From Actinomadura sp. KC06 (GTDB lineage: Bacteria > Actinomycetota > Actinomycetes > Streptosporangiales > Streptosporangiaceae), in NCBI RefSeq assembly GCF_004348735.1, contig NZ_SMKT01000100.1:1-34540 (forward strand): a stretch of 34,540 bases of DNA, in the 5' to 3' direction. Under the pieces are notes generated by a model. It ran no database searches. It was not told the DNA's origin and saw nothing but the letters and a program-made list of their open reading frames with translations. Positions within the stretch are counted from its first letter, which is position 1, and each line of letters opens with the position of its first letter. The position numbers were made by a program, and so were the translations under genes. Positions 15,777 to 23,360 of the stretch are shown in pieces.

Positions 15777-15796
15777 CGTACGCGGCTCGGCGTACG
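15777..15796. promoter_or_regulatory. Inverted repeat upstream of the ABC exporter
   Basis: CGTACGC-GGCTCG-GCGTACG is a perfect inverted repeat with 7-bp arms and a 6-bp centre, lying between the response-regulator and ABC genes. Its core at 15778-15795 matches the site at 13808-13825, and it sits 59 nt before the exporter start. Binding of the response regulator is a reasonable guess. A small RNA hairpin is the alternative. Confidence 0.5.
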
Positions 15797-15854
15797 CACG
15801 GTGCCGCCCCCAGGAGGACGACCCGCCCCCGCCCGTCCCGCGACGATCGGATGC

Positions 15855-16811
15855 ATGAGCGAATCCACCGGGACCGCCGTCCGGCCGGATGCGGCCGTGG
15901 CCGTCCGCACGCGCGGCCTGACGAAGCGCTACGGCGAGTACCTCGCCGTCGACGCGGTGGACCTCACGGTGCGGCGCGGCGAGGTGTACGGCTTCCTCGG
16001 CCCGAATGGCGCAGGTAAGACGACCACTCTGCGCATGGTCGTCGGGCTGATCCGGCCGACCTCCGGCTCGGCGACCGTGCTCGGGCATCGCGCCGGGACG
16101 CCGGCGGCGAACCACGGCGTCGGCGCGCTGATCGAGAGCCCGGGCTTCTACCCGTACCTCAACGGCCGCGACAACCTGCGCGTCCTCGCCCGCTACCGCC
16201 GCCTGCGCGAAGACGACGTAGGACGCGCCCTGGAACGAACCGACCTCAGCGCCCGCGCCGGTGACCCGTTCAAGACCTACTCGCTCGGCATGAAGCAGCG
16301 GCTCGGCGTGGCCGCGGCGCTGCTCGGCGAGCCCAGCCTGCTGATCCTCGACGAGCCGACCAACGGCCTCGACCCCGCGGGCATGGACGACATGCGCCGC
16401 CTGCTCACCGACCTGGCGGCGGCGGGCCACACCGTCCTGCTGTCCAGCCACATGCTGAGCGAGGTGCAGGAGATCTGCGACCGCGTCGGTGTGATCAACA
16501 AGGGGCGGCTGGTGGCGGAGTCGACCGTCCGCGAGCTGCGCGGGGCGGGCCGCCTGCTCGTCCGCGCCGACCCGATCGACACGGCGCTGTCGGTGACCGC
16601 GCGGCTCGCCGGCGAGGCCGAGCCCACCGTCGAGGACGGCGCCCTCTACCTGCGCATCGACCCGGGCCGCGCGGCGGAGGTCACCCGGGCGCTGGTCACG
16701 GCAGGCGTCGACGTCCACGAGATCCGCCCGATCGAACGCTCGCTGGAAGAGGTGTTCTTCGAAATGACCACGGACACCGCGCACACCACGGACACGGGGG
16801 CCGGCCGATGA
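15855..16811 (+). CDS. ABC-2 type exporter ATP-binding protein
   Basis: 318 residues from the ATG at 15855. The frame is open further upstream, but that part overlaps the response-regulator gene and lacks protein character. Walker A GPNGAGKTT (49-57), signature YSLGMKQRLG, Walker B LLILDEPTNGLDP and the H-loop LLSSHMLSE are all intact. The C-terminal extension after residue 220 (LLVRADPIDTALSV to SLEEVFFEMT) is that of DrrA/CcmA-like drug or lipid exporters. No Shine-Dalgarno sequence is close to the ATG. A GACGAT hexamer ends 7 nt before it, so this mRNA may also be leaderless. It drives export with the permease encoded next, and is likely controlled by the adjacent two-component pair. Confidence 0.92.
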   Translation: MSESTGTAVRPDAAVAVRTRGLTKRYGEYLAVDAVDLTVRRGEVYGFLGPNGAGKTTTLRMVVGLIRPTSGSATVLGHRAGTPAANHGVGALIESPGFYPYLNGRDNLRVLARYRRLREDDVGRALERTDLSARAGDPFKTYSLGMKQRLGVAAALLGEPSLLILDEPTNGLDPAGMDDMRRLLTDLAAAGHTVLLSSHMLSEVQEICDRVGVINKGRLVAESTVRELRGAGRLLVRADPIDTALSVTARLAGEAEPTVEDGALYLRIDPGRAAEVTRALVTAGVDVHEIRPIERSLEEVFFEMTTDTAHTTDTGAGR

Positions 16812-17653
16812 CCGCCCTGACCGCCGGCACCCGCGCCGAACTCCTCCGCCTGCGCCGGTGGCCGGCCGTATGGACGCTGGCCGGCGCCTGGCTCCTGCTG
16901 AACGTCACCTTCAGCTACGTCTTCCCCTACCTCTCGTACCGCAACGGCGGCGGCTTCGCCAACGACGGCGCCGACCCGCAGAAGCTGCTCGCGGACGTCA
17001 TGCCGGAAGGCGTCCCGGTCGCCGTCGTCGCGGGCATGCCGATGTTCGGCGGCGCGATGGCGTTCGCCCTGGGCGCCCTCGCCGCGGGGAGCGGCTACGC
17101 ATGGGGCACCTGGAAGGCCGCGTTCACCCAGGGCCCCGCCCGCCTGACCGTCCTGGCCGGCACCCTCACCGCCCTCATCGGCATCGCCATCGCCGTAGTG
17201 CTCGCGACCTTCGCCGTCGACCTGGGCATAGCGACCGCGCTCGCCGCGGCCGAAGGACACAACCTCGCATTCCCGGACCTCGGCCACCTGGCCCGCGCGC
17301 TCGGCGGCGGCGTCCTGATCCTCGCCGTGTGGACGGCGGCGGGCCTCGCCGTCGGCACCCTGTCCCGCAACCCGGCCCTCGGTGTCGCCCTCGGGCTGGT
17401 ATGGACCCTCGCCGTGGAGAACCTGCTGCGCGCCGTCTCGTCCCTGCTCGACTGGCTGCGTCCGGTGGCGGACGTCCTGCCCGGAACCGCCGCGGGCTCG
17501 ACCGCCGCGTCCCTCGGCGCCGAACCCGTGTCGTCGGGCGGCGCCCCCGGCGTGGTCGACAACCTCCCCGGCGCCCCCGCCACCGCGGTCATGATCGGTT
17601 ATTTCCTGGCCTTCGTCGTCATCACCGCGGCACTGGCCCGCCGCGACGTGTGA
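16808..17653 (+). CDS. ABC-2 type permease
   Basis: 281 residues. ATG overlaps the ATPase stop (ATGA). About six membrane segments are visible, for example WTLAGAWLLLNVTFSYVF (22-39), GMPMFGGAMAFALGALAAG (75-93), LTALIGIAIAVVLATFAVDL, LGGGVLILAVWTAAGLAVG, LGVALGLVWTLAVENLL and the final MIGYFLAFVVITAALARRDV. A cytoplasmic amphipathic start (ELLRLRRW) matches ABC-2 permeases of drug, lipid or peptide self-protection exporters. It forms the membrane part of the 15855-16811 transporter. The gene converges on the Hsp70-like fragment with 9 bp between the stops. Confidence 0.88.
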   Translation: MTALTAGTRAELLRLRRWPAVWTLAGAWLLLNVTFSYVFPYLSYRNGGGFANDGADPQKLLADVMPEGVPVAVVAGMPMFGGAMAFALGALAAGSGYAWGTWKAAFTQGPARLTVLAGTLTALIGIAIAVVLATFAVDLGIATALAAAEGHNLAFPDLGHLARALGGGVLILAVWTAAGLAVGTLSRNPALGVALGLVWTLAVENLLRAVSSLLDWLRPVADVLPGTAAGSTAASLGAEPVSSGGAPGVVDNLPGAPATAVMIGYFLAFVVITAALARRDV

Positions 17654-17662
17654 CCCGAGGCC

Positions 17663-18091
17663 CTAGCCGGGGCCGGAGCCGGCGGCCTCAGCCTCTGAGG
17701 TCTGCGAGGCGAGCCGGGGAAGCAGCTCCGCGTCAGCGTCCGTGACGGGCGCGGAGCCGCCGTCGCGCAGATGCAGCGAGGCTTCCTTCCCGGACACCAC
17801 GTCTTTCGCGGTGACGAACATGATGCCGTTCGCGTCGACATCGATGGTGATCTCCAGCCTCTCCGTGTCGCCCGAGGGCGGGAGCCCGGTCAGGTGGAAG
17901 GCGCCGAGCAGCGTGTTCTCGGCCGCGATCTCATGCTCACCCTCATAAATGTGGACGGCGGCGGACGACCCGCCATCGGCGAGGACGAACAGTTCCGAGT
18001 ATTTGGTCGGCATTGTCGTGTTGCGCTCGATGATCTTGCTGAAGACGCCGCCACCGGACGTGGCCTCCCCAGCGTGCCACGTCCACCTCAC
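17663..18091 (-). CDS. Free-standing Hsp70 (DnaK) peptide-binding beta domain
   Basis: 142 residues. Residues 15-110 read like the substrate-binding beta sandwich of DnaK: GVFSKIIERNTTMPTKYSEL, then VHIYEGEHEIAAENTLLGAF, LTGLPPSG, ITIDVDANGIMFVTAKD and GKEASLHLRDG. The ATPase domain (about 380 residues) that should precede it is absent, since the DNA upstream is the promoter region of the M14 gene. The helical lid is reduced to a short acidic tail. The start is GTG at 18091, and ATG at 18013 (Met27) is an alternative that would cut the first beta strands. The core keeps sense codons and conserved residues, so it may be a functional ATP-independent peptide binder. A decaying DnaK remnant is the other reading. 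Confidence 0.8.
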   Translation of the reverse strand: MRWTWHAGEATSGGGVFSKIIERNTTMPTKYSELFVLADGGSSAAVHIYEGEHEIAAENTLLGAFHLTGLPPSGDTERLEITIDVDANGIMFVTAKDVVSGKEASLHLRDGGSAPVTDADAELLPRLASQTSEAEAAGSGPG

Positions 18092-18182
18092 TCATGGTCG
18101 TCCGGCGTTCACACACCCCGGCCTTTTCCGGCCAAGCCGGTGTTACCGGGCGTAACGGGTGGGGTACGAGACGATCAAGACA

Positions 18183-18211
18183 TTGACTGATCGTCGAAGG
18201 CGATTCACGCT
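18183..18211 (+). promoter_or_regulatory. Promoter candidate for the M14 peptidase
   Basis: TTGACT (18183-18188) is followed after 17 nt by CACGCT (18206-18211), which keeps A2 and T6 of the -10. The predicted start, near 18218, abuts the palindrome at 18219-18232. The -10 is weak. Confidence 0.35.
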
Positions 18212-18218
18212 GGTCACA

Positions 18219-18232
18219 ACTGATCGATCAGT
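18219..18232. promoter_or_regulatory. Palindromic operator candidate upstream of the M14 peptidase
   Basis: ACTGATCGATCAGT is a perfect 14-bp palindrome in the leader of the peptidase gene. The half-site ACTGATCG recurs at 18186-18193, inside the promoter candidate. The layout of two half-site copies around a promoter suits a TetR- or MarR-type repressor. The regulator is not in the window. Confidence 0.45.
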
Positions 18233-18263
18233 GTCCCGTCCCCCTCACTCATCAGGAGACCGG

Positions 18264-20888
18264 ATGCTGTCGCGGGTCACATCCCGCGCGGCGGCCGCCC
18301 TGGTAGCCCTCGTCATGCTCGTCGGCGTGCCTTTGCACGCGGACGCGTTCGGCGCGGGCTCCTCGGTGAGCCGCAATGCGCAGGCCAGGAACATTCCGGC
18401 GCCCCAGAGCTATTTCGGGTTCGCCATGGGCACGACCGGCAGGCTCGCCGGGTTCGACAAGATCAAACAGTACTTCCGGCTCGTCGCCGACCGGTCCGAC
18501 CGGGTGACCTACCAGGTCGCGGACAAGACGACGATGGGCAACGACTATCCGGTCCTCTTCGTGAGCTCGCCGCGCAACCTGCGGAACCTCGGCCAGATCG
18601 TCCGGGACAACCAGCGGCTCGCCGAGCCGCGCGGGATCTCCGCGCAGGAGGCCCGGCGGCTGTCGGAGCGGAGCAAGCCGGTGTACCTCCTGGAGGGGAC
18701 GCTGCACTCCACCGAGGTCGGCAACACGCAGGCGCTGGTGGACATCGTGCACCGGTTCGCCACCGAGGACTCCGACTACACCGAGACGGTGCTGGACAAC
18801 GCGGTGCTGATGGTGATCCCGTCCGGCAACCCGGACGGCCAGCACCTCGTGGTCGACCACTTCAACAGGACGGCCGGAACCGAGTACAACCGCGTCTACC
18901 CGGACCTGTACCACAAGTACGTCGGGCACGACGACAACCGTGACTGGTTCATGTTCACGCAGCGGGAGATCCGCACGCGGGTCCGGCTGGAGCAGACGTA
19001 CCGTCCGGTCGTCGGGCACTACATGCACCAGGCCGGGACGACCGGGCCGCGGTTGTGGACGCCGCCCTACGACGAGCCGCTCGGCAGCGGGATCGACCCG
19101 ATCACGCTGCAGTCGGCGACCTTGCAGGGCCAGGAGGCGGCGCGGGCGCTGACCGCCGAGGGCAAGAAGGGCGTCGGCTCCGACGACGCGTACGGCATCT
19201 TCTGGAACGCCGACGTCATGGGCTTCTCGACGTTCCTCGGCACGTCGCTGTTCCTGACGGAGATCGCCAGCGCGCGGGACCTCGCGTACCCGTACACGTC
19301 GTCGGACGGCAAGCCGCTCGGCTCGCAGAACCGGACGATGCGGATGCTCCAGCCGTACGACAAGAACACCTGGACGCTGGAGCAGATCGTCGCGTACGCG
19401 AAGACCGCCGCCTACGCGGGGATCGAGAACGTCGCGAAGAACCCCGAGTCGTGGCTGTTCAACAACCTGTACCAGACGACCCGCAACGGGGTGGCGCTCC
19501 CGGACGTCGAGCCGGGCACGCCGCACGCGTACGTGATCCCGGCCGGACAGCGCGACCCGTTCGCGGTGCTGGAGATGATGCGGATCTTCGAGTTCGGGCG
19601 GGCGGAGATCGAGCAGGCGAAGGCGCCGTTCACGGCGGGCGGGAAGACCTACGCGGCGGGCTCGTACGTGCTGCGCACCCGGCAGCCGCTCGGCCGCTGG
19701 ATCGACCAGCTCCTCAAGATCGACAAGTATCCGGAGCAGGCGGCGCGCAAGTGCGGCAACTGCCCGCTGATCATGCCGTACAGCGAGACCACCGACAATC
19801 TCGGGCTGCTGCTCGGCGTGGACGTCGACCCGGTCGAGCAGGCGTTCACCGCGTCGCTGCAGCGGGTCCACCGGGTGCTGCCGCAGCCGGTGCGGATGCC
19901 GGCCGCGCCGCGCGGCGCCTACCTGGTGGCGCCGGAGTCGTACGGCGTCGCGCACGTGCTCTCCCGCTTGCAGAAGGGCGCGGTGCCGACGTTCCGGTCG
20001 GCGAAGGAGTTCGAGGCCGCCGGACGGACGTTCGCGCCGGGCACGGTCGTCGTACCTCCAACGGCGGCGGCGAGGCAGGTGCTGCAGAGCGTGTCGGCGG
20101 ACACCGGCCTGCAGGTCTACGGGACGGACGAACTTCCCAAGGTGGACGGCTTCACGTTGAAGCAAGGCACCAAGGTCGGGCTGATCCGCGGCGCGAACAA
20201 CATGCCCGGCGGCTGGATGACGTGGCTGCTCGACACCTACGGCATCGACTACAAGGTCGTCTCCGCCGACGACTACGGCGACCTGGCGGCGAAGTACGAC
20301 ACGATCGTCCTGGCCGACGGCGTCTCCAGGAACACCATCGTCAACGGCCTCGACCCGGCGAAGAACCCGCCCGAGTTCAGGTGGGCGCGCGGCGTCGGCG
20401 AGGAGGGCTGGACGAAGCTGGCGGACTACGTGTCCGGCGGCGGGAACCTGGTCGCGATCGGCAGCGCGTCGGAGACCGCGCGGCAGCTCCTCAAGCTGCC
20501 GATCGAGAACGCGGCCCCGACCGACCCGGCCAAGCTCAACGCGCCGGGCGCGCTGCTGCGCGCGACCTACGACCCCGAGGTCCCGGCGGCCTGGGGCATG
20601 CCCGAGTCCGGCGCGGTCTGGTTCAACCGGGACGCGGCGTACAAGCTCACCGGCGACGGCCGGGTGGCCTCGAAGTACCCGGGCGACGGCGACCTGCTGG
20701 CCAGCGGCTACGCCGCCGGCACGGAGACGCTGAACGGCCTGGCCAACGTCGCGACGTTCGAGGTCGGCAAGGGCCACGCCACCGTCGCGGGCAGCGAGAT
20801 CACCTTCCGGAGCTGGCCGCGGCAGACCTGGCCGATCGTGGTCAATTCCATCTACCAGGGCCCATCGAAGCCCGGCCGATCCGGCTAA
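18264..20888 (+). CDS. Secreted M14-family zinc carboxypeptidase-like protein
   Basis: 874 residues from the ATG at 18264, preceded by CAGGAG. An in-frame start at 18159 would put 35 polar residues before the signal peptide and overlap the promoter. The signal peptide is MLSRVTSRAAAALVALVMLV with cleavage near ADA (about 28). The M14 zinc site appears as GTLHSTEVGN (His148, Glu151) with a third His in VVGHYMHQAG (252 or 255). The conserved NPDGQH (189-194) and HDDNRDWFMFTQRE (222-235) lie between. The part after about 560 reads like a C-terminal flavodoxin/GATase-like region (GVAHVLSRLQKGAV, LIRGANNMPGGWMTWLLDTY, YVSGGGNLVAIG). Such large M14 proteins are exported peptidases of unknown target. 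The gene is monocistronic and ends at a strong hairpin. Confidence 0.9.
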   Translation: MLSRVTSRAAAALVALVMLVGVPLHADAFGAGSSVSRNAQARNIPAPQSYFGFAMGTTGRLAGFDKIKQYFRLVADRSDRVTYQVADKTTMGNDYPVLFVSSPRNLRNLGQIVRDNQRLAEPRGISAQEARRLSERSKPVYLLEGTLHSTEVGNTQALVDIVHRFATEDSDYTETVLDNAVLMVIPSGNPDGQHLVVDHFNRTAGTEYNRVYPDLYHKYVGHDDNRDWFMFTQREIRTRVRLEQTYRPVVGHYMHQAGTTGPRLWTPPYDEPLGSGIDPITLQSATLQGQEAARALTAEGKKGVGSDDAYGIFWNADVMGFSTFLGTSLFLTEIASARDLAYPYTSSDGKPLGSQNRTMRMLQPYDKNTWTLEQIVAYAKTAAYAGIENVAKNPESWLFNNLYQTTRNGVALPDVEPGTPHAYVIPAGQRDPFAVLEMMRIFEFGRAEIEQAKAPFTAGGKTYAAGSYVLRTRQPLGRWIDQLLKIDKYPEQAARKCGNCPLIMPYSETTDNLGLLLGVDVDPVEQAFTASLQRVHRVLPQPVRMPAAPRGAYLVAPESYGVAHVLSRLQKGAVPTFRSAKEFEAAGRTFAPGTVVVPPTAAARQVLQSVSADTGLQVYGTDELPKVDGFTLKQGTKVGLIRGANNMPGGWMTWLLDTYGIDYKVVSADDYGDLAAKYDTIVLADGVSRNTIVNGLDPAKNPPEFRWARGVGEEGWTKLADYVSGGGNLVAIGSASETARQLLKLPIENAAPTDPAKLNAPGALLRATYDPEVPAAWGMPESGAVWFNRDAAYKLTGDGRVASKYPGDGDLLASGYAAGTETLNGLANVATFEVGKGHATVAGSEITFRSWPRQTWPIVVNSIYQGPSKPGRSG

Positions 20889-20911
20889 ACGGACGAAAGG
20901 ACTGAAATCAC

Positions 20912-20953
20912 CGATCGCGGCCGGTGGGACGCCCGTCCCACCGGCCGCGATCG
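20912..20953 (+). terminator. Strong hairpin terminator after the M14 gene
   Basis: A perfect 20-bp stem (20912-20931 paired with 20934-20953) with CC at the tip begins 23 nt after the M14 stop codon. The stem is very G/C-rich. There is no U tract behind it, as is common for actinobacterial terminators. Perfect symmetry also allows it to act for transcription from the opposite side. Confidence 0.8.
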
Positions 20954-21019
20954 TCACAATGGCCGCGCCGTCCTCGCAGTTCACCATGGGTTGCGATGAA
21001 GATGGACGGGGCTTGATGA

Positions 21020-21111
21020 AATGGTGCCTTGATCACCATTCCCCGGGACCGGAATGGTGGCATGATCGCCAAAAGCGAAGGCGACGACGATAGGACGGCC
21101 GGGCCACCATT
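21020..21111. repeat. Cluster of CACCATT/AATGGTG inverted motifs
   Basis: Four copies of the same 7-mer lie in alternating orientation: AATGGTG at 21020-21026, CACCATT at 21034-21040, AATGGTG at 21053-21059 and CACCATT at 21105-21111. The middle two extend to a 9-bp inverted repeat, CACCATTCC-CCGGGACC-GGAATGGTG (21034-21059). The cluster lies between the M14 terminator and the gene at 21139 and is probably a multi-site operator for that gene. The rest of 20954-21138 shows no gene. Confidence 0.6.
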
Positions 21112-21138
21112 CTGGTAACGATTTAGGCGGGGCGGGTA

Positions 21139-21831
21139 GTGATCATGCCGGTCTGGCTGGATGCTGTGAGCATGGGCGGGACCGATGGTCTGCGGACCTG
21201 TCTGGCCGAGAGCGTGGTGGAGCAGCTCAATGGTTGGCCGGCGCTGAGATTGTGCCGTGCCGACTGCGGCTTCGGCCGGGCATTCGCGTGCGGCGGCGAT
21301 CAAATCCTTCATCTGCACGGGCGGGATCAGGCCGAGCTGTATCTGACCTGGCCGTACGTCCGGCGCATGCACAAACCGCTCCGGGAGTGCGCCTCGGTGC
21401 GCACCCGTCCCGGCAGCGGCTGGGTGGGCGTCTGGCTGGGCGGCGACGATGACATCGCGCTGCTGGTGTCCCTGGTCAGCGTCGCCATCAAGGCCAACCT
21501 GGCGACGCTCGACACCGTGCAGCCGCGGGTGGGCCCGTGCTCGCTCGGCTACTCCCATCTGGCGGAGCAGTTCATGCCGCAGCCGCCGCCGGGGCGCGGA
21601 GGGCTGCCGATGACGCCGTCCGGGAACCCGGTGGAGCGCGAGGAGCACGTCATGCGCGAGGTGACCGACCGCCTCGTCCGCAGGCTCGGCGGCAGCCACC
21701 CGCCCAAGCAGGTGAGCCAGGTCATCGACGCGGTCTACCGGCGGTTCGACGACCGGCCCGTCCGGGACTTCGTACCCGTGCTGGTCGAGCGGCTCGCGCG
21801 CGAGAAGCTCACCCCCGACCCGCCCGCCTGA
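21139..21831 (+). CDS. DUF5519 (luciferase-like) plus three-helix-bundle domain protein
   Basis: 230 residues from GTG 21139. ATG 21145 (third codon) is equally possible, with GGGGCGGG just upstream. The first 130 residues resemble the DUF5519/luciferase-family fold: LRLCRADCGFGRAFA, ILHLHGRDQAELYLTWPYV, and a GSGWVGVWLGGDDDIALLVS segment followed by a hydrophobic helix. After a Pro/Gly linker (MPQPPPGRGGLPM), residues 165-225 form a charged helical unit with VMREVTDRLVRRLGG, VSQVIDAVYRRFDDRP and VRDFVPVLVERLARE. This is the three-helix-bundle dimerisation domain common in actinobacteria, for example before ArsC-like proteins. The function is unknown. The gene is preceded by the CACCATT cluster and converges on the APH gene. 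Confidence 0.72.
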   Translation: MIMPVWLDAVSMGGTDGLRTCLAESVVEQLNGWPALRLCRADCGFGRAFACGGDQILHLHGRDQAELYLTWPYVRRMHKPLRECASVRTRPGSGWVGVWLGGDDDIALLVSLVSVAIKANLATLDTVQPRVGPCSLGYSHLAEQFMPQPPPGRGGLPMTPSGNPVEREEHVMREVTDRLVRRLGGSHPPKQVSQVIDAVYRRFDDRPVRDFVPVLVERLAREKLTPDPPA

Positions 21832-21840
21832 CCACCGATC

Positions 21841-22638
21841 TCAGGCGCGCCAGAACGAGGCCGGAAGCGCTTGGACCTCGATGACGGCCTGGTCCAGTTC
21901 TTCGGCGAAACGCAGCAGCGACGTCTGGCCGCCTTGCGCCATCCGGCGGATGACGGCGGCCTGGCGGCGGGCCCGTCCGATGACGGCGCCGGCGAAGGCG
22001 GTGCGGTCGCCGTCGTAGCCGTAGGCGTCCAGCAGGACGTGCAGGCGCCGCGACCGGTCCTCGAACGCGGTGAAACCCTGGAACTCGGCGACGTGCCGGG
22101 CGTGCAGCGGCACCCAGGTCAGCGCCAGGTGGGCCAGGTCGAACTCGCGCGGCGAGGGCGCGGCGGTGTCCCAGTCGACGAAGCCGACGAGACCTTCGTC
22201 GTTCCACACCGCGTTGTACGGCGAGGCGTCGTGGTGGCCGATGATCAAGCCGGGGTGCCAGGAGCCGGCGAGCCACGTCGCGCCGTCCGGCGGGACGAAC
22301 GCCGCCGTGATGTCGTGCAGCCGCCGCATCCATGCGGCGACCTGGCGGAGCGCTTCGTCCGAATGCGGCCACGCGGGCCAGGGGTGGCGTTCGCCGATGG
22401 TGTCGCCGTGCAGGAAGGTCAGGACCTCGCGCCCCTGCTCGTCGAAACCCAGCACGCGGGGCGCGCCCTCGAAACCGGCGGCCTCCAGGTGGCGCAGCAC
22501 CGCGTGCACGGTGGGCGTCCACGGGTTCGTCCGCCGGTGGACGGTGTCGCCGATGCGGACCCCGCCTACGTGCCTGCCGCCGGGCAGCCGCTGCTCCTCC
22601 ACCCCGGCGTTGTATCCCACGGCCCCCGCCCCGCGCAC
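21841..22638 (-). CDS. APH-family phosphotransferase
   Basis: 265 residues from a GTG. A second GTG at 22602 is possible, and no clear Shine-Dalgarno sequence decides. The C-lobe carries the family's catalytic loop as IIGHHDASPYNAVW (His-x-Asp...Asn) and the metal-binding VDWDTAAPSPREFDLAHLAL. The N-lobe is short, with VLTFLHGDT as hinge-side strand. The family phosphorylates aminoglycosides, choline, homoserine or other small alcohols. The sequence does not identify a resistance enzyme. It lies 33 bp downstream of the GntR gene on the same strand and could be read through from the catabolic operon, but it has no obvious part in that pathway. Confidence 0.85.
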   Translation of the reverse strand: MRGAGAVGYNAGVEEQRLPGGRHVGGVRIGDTVHRRTNPWTPTVHAVLRHLEAAGFEGAPRVLGFDEQGREVLTFLHGDTIGERHPWPAWPHSDEALRQVAAWMRRLHDITAAFVPPDGATWLAGSWHPGLIIGHHDASPYNAVWNDEGLVGFVDWDTAAPSPREFDLAHLALTWVPLHARHVAEFQGFTAFEDRSRRLHVLLDAYGYDGDRTAFAGAVIGRARRQAAVIRRMAQGGQTSLLRFAEELDQAVIEVQALPASFWRA

Positions 22639-22671
22639 CCGGTTTTCCCGCCCGCGACGGCCGCCGTTTTC

Positions 22672-23343
22672 CTAGCGCTGTGGTCGGCTTTCGGCGGGGA
22701 AGACCGCGGCCAGGCGGCTCGGCACTCTGCTGCGGTGCTGGTCGGACAGTTCGACGACCGCGTCCCGGTCGCCGCGGCGCAGCGCGTCGACGATCGACGC
22801 GTGCTCGTGCACGATCCGTTCCCGCGCCTCGGCCTCGTAGAGGTAGACCGACCGGTACGCCTCGGTCAGCGACCAGATGCGGCGCAGCTCGTCCACGATC
22901 AGGTCGAGGCCGGACGCCCGGAAGATGTAGAAGTGAAAGTCGTTGTTCAGCCGCTGAATGGTCAGCACATCGGCGTCGTCACCGGCCTGCTTGATGCGGC
23001 CGTTGATGTTCTCCAGCTCTTCGAGCTGCTCGTCCGTCAGGTCCGGCAGCGCGGCGATGACCTCCCTTTCCAGCACCCGCCGCATCAGATACGCCTGTTC
23101 GAGATCCTGGACGGTCAGCCGTTTCACCGAATAGCCGACATTGCGCTGGTAATCGAGCACGCCCTCGCTCTGCAGGATCCCCAATGCCTCCCTGATCGGC
23201 GCCCGGCTGACGCTCAGCCGCGACGCCATGTCCTCCTGCCGGATCTGCTGGCCCGGCAGGAGTTCCATAACGGTGATCATCTCGCGGATGCGCGCCACCG
23301 CCCATCGGACGGAGCCCGCGCCGGAGGACGTCGAGGTGGCCAT
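22672..23343 (-). CDS. GntR-family regulator with FCD domain
   Basis: 223 residues. The winged helix spans about residues 10-75 (IRQEDMASRLSVSRAPIREA is the recognition part, then LQSEGVLDYQRNVGYSVKRL). The FCD ligand domain follows with YLMRRVLEREVI, the metal-site segments RLNNDFHFYIF, VHEHASIVDALRRG and SDQHRSR. FCD proteins bind small carboxylic acids, often through a metal ion. It is the last enzyme-linked gene of the operon that starts at 32689 and lies 17 bp after the glutaryl-CoA dehydrogenase-like gene. It probably controls this operon by binding the inverted repeats at 32716-32750, with a pathway acid or CoA ester as ligand. Confidence 0.92.
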   Translation of the reverse strand: MATSTSSGAGSVRWAVARIREMITVMELLPGQQIRQEDMASRLSVSRAPIREALGILQSEGVLDYQRNVGYSVKRLTVQDLEQAYLMRRVLEREVIAALPDLTDEQLEELENINGRIKQAGDDADVLTIQRLNNDFHFYIFRASGLDLIVDELRRIWSLTEAYRSVYLYEAEARERIVHEHASIVDALRRGDRDAVVELSDQHRSRVPSRLAAVFPAESRPQR

Positions 23344-23360
23344 TTCGGGAGCTCTCCGCG

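Noticed and set aside
17686..17700. CCTCAG-CCT-CTGAGG hairpin as a terminator between the convergent permease and Hsp70-fragment genes
   Set aside because: It has only six base pairs, lies inside the coding end of the minus-strand gene and has no T run.
18252..20987. A 911-codon open frame on the minus strand opposite the M14 peptidase gene
   Set aside because: It mirrors the third-position G/C bias of the real gene. Its translation is rich in Arg, Val, Gly, Asp and His with no recognisable motif, no start signal and no membrane or domain pattern.
21841..22638. Aminoglycoside resistance gene
   Set aside because: Only the general APH kinase-fold motifs are visible, and nothing ties it to an antibiotic substrate.
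22639..22671. Terminator between the GntR and APH genes
   Set aside because: The 33-nt gap has no stem-loop, so the end of the operon's transcript cannot be placed from sequence.
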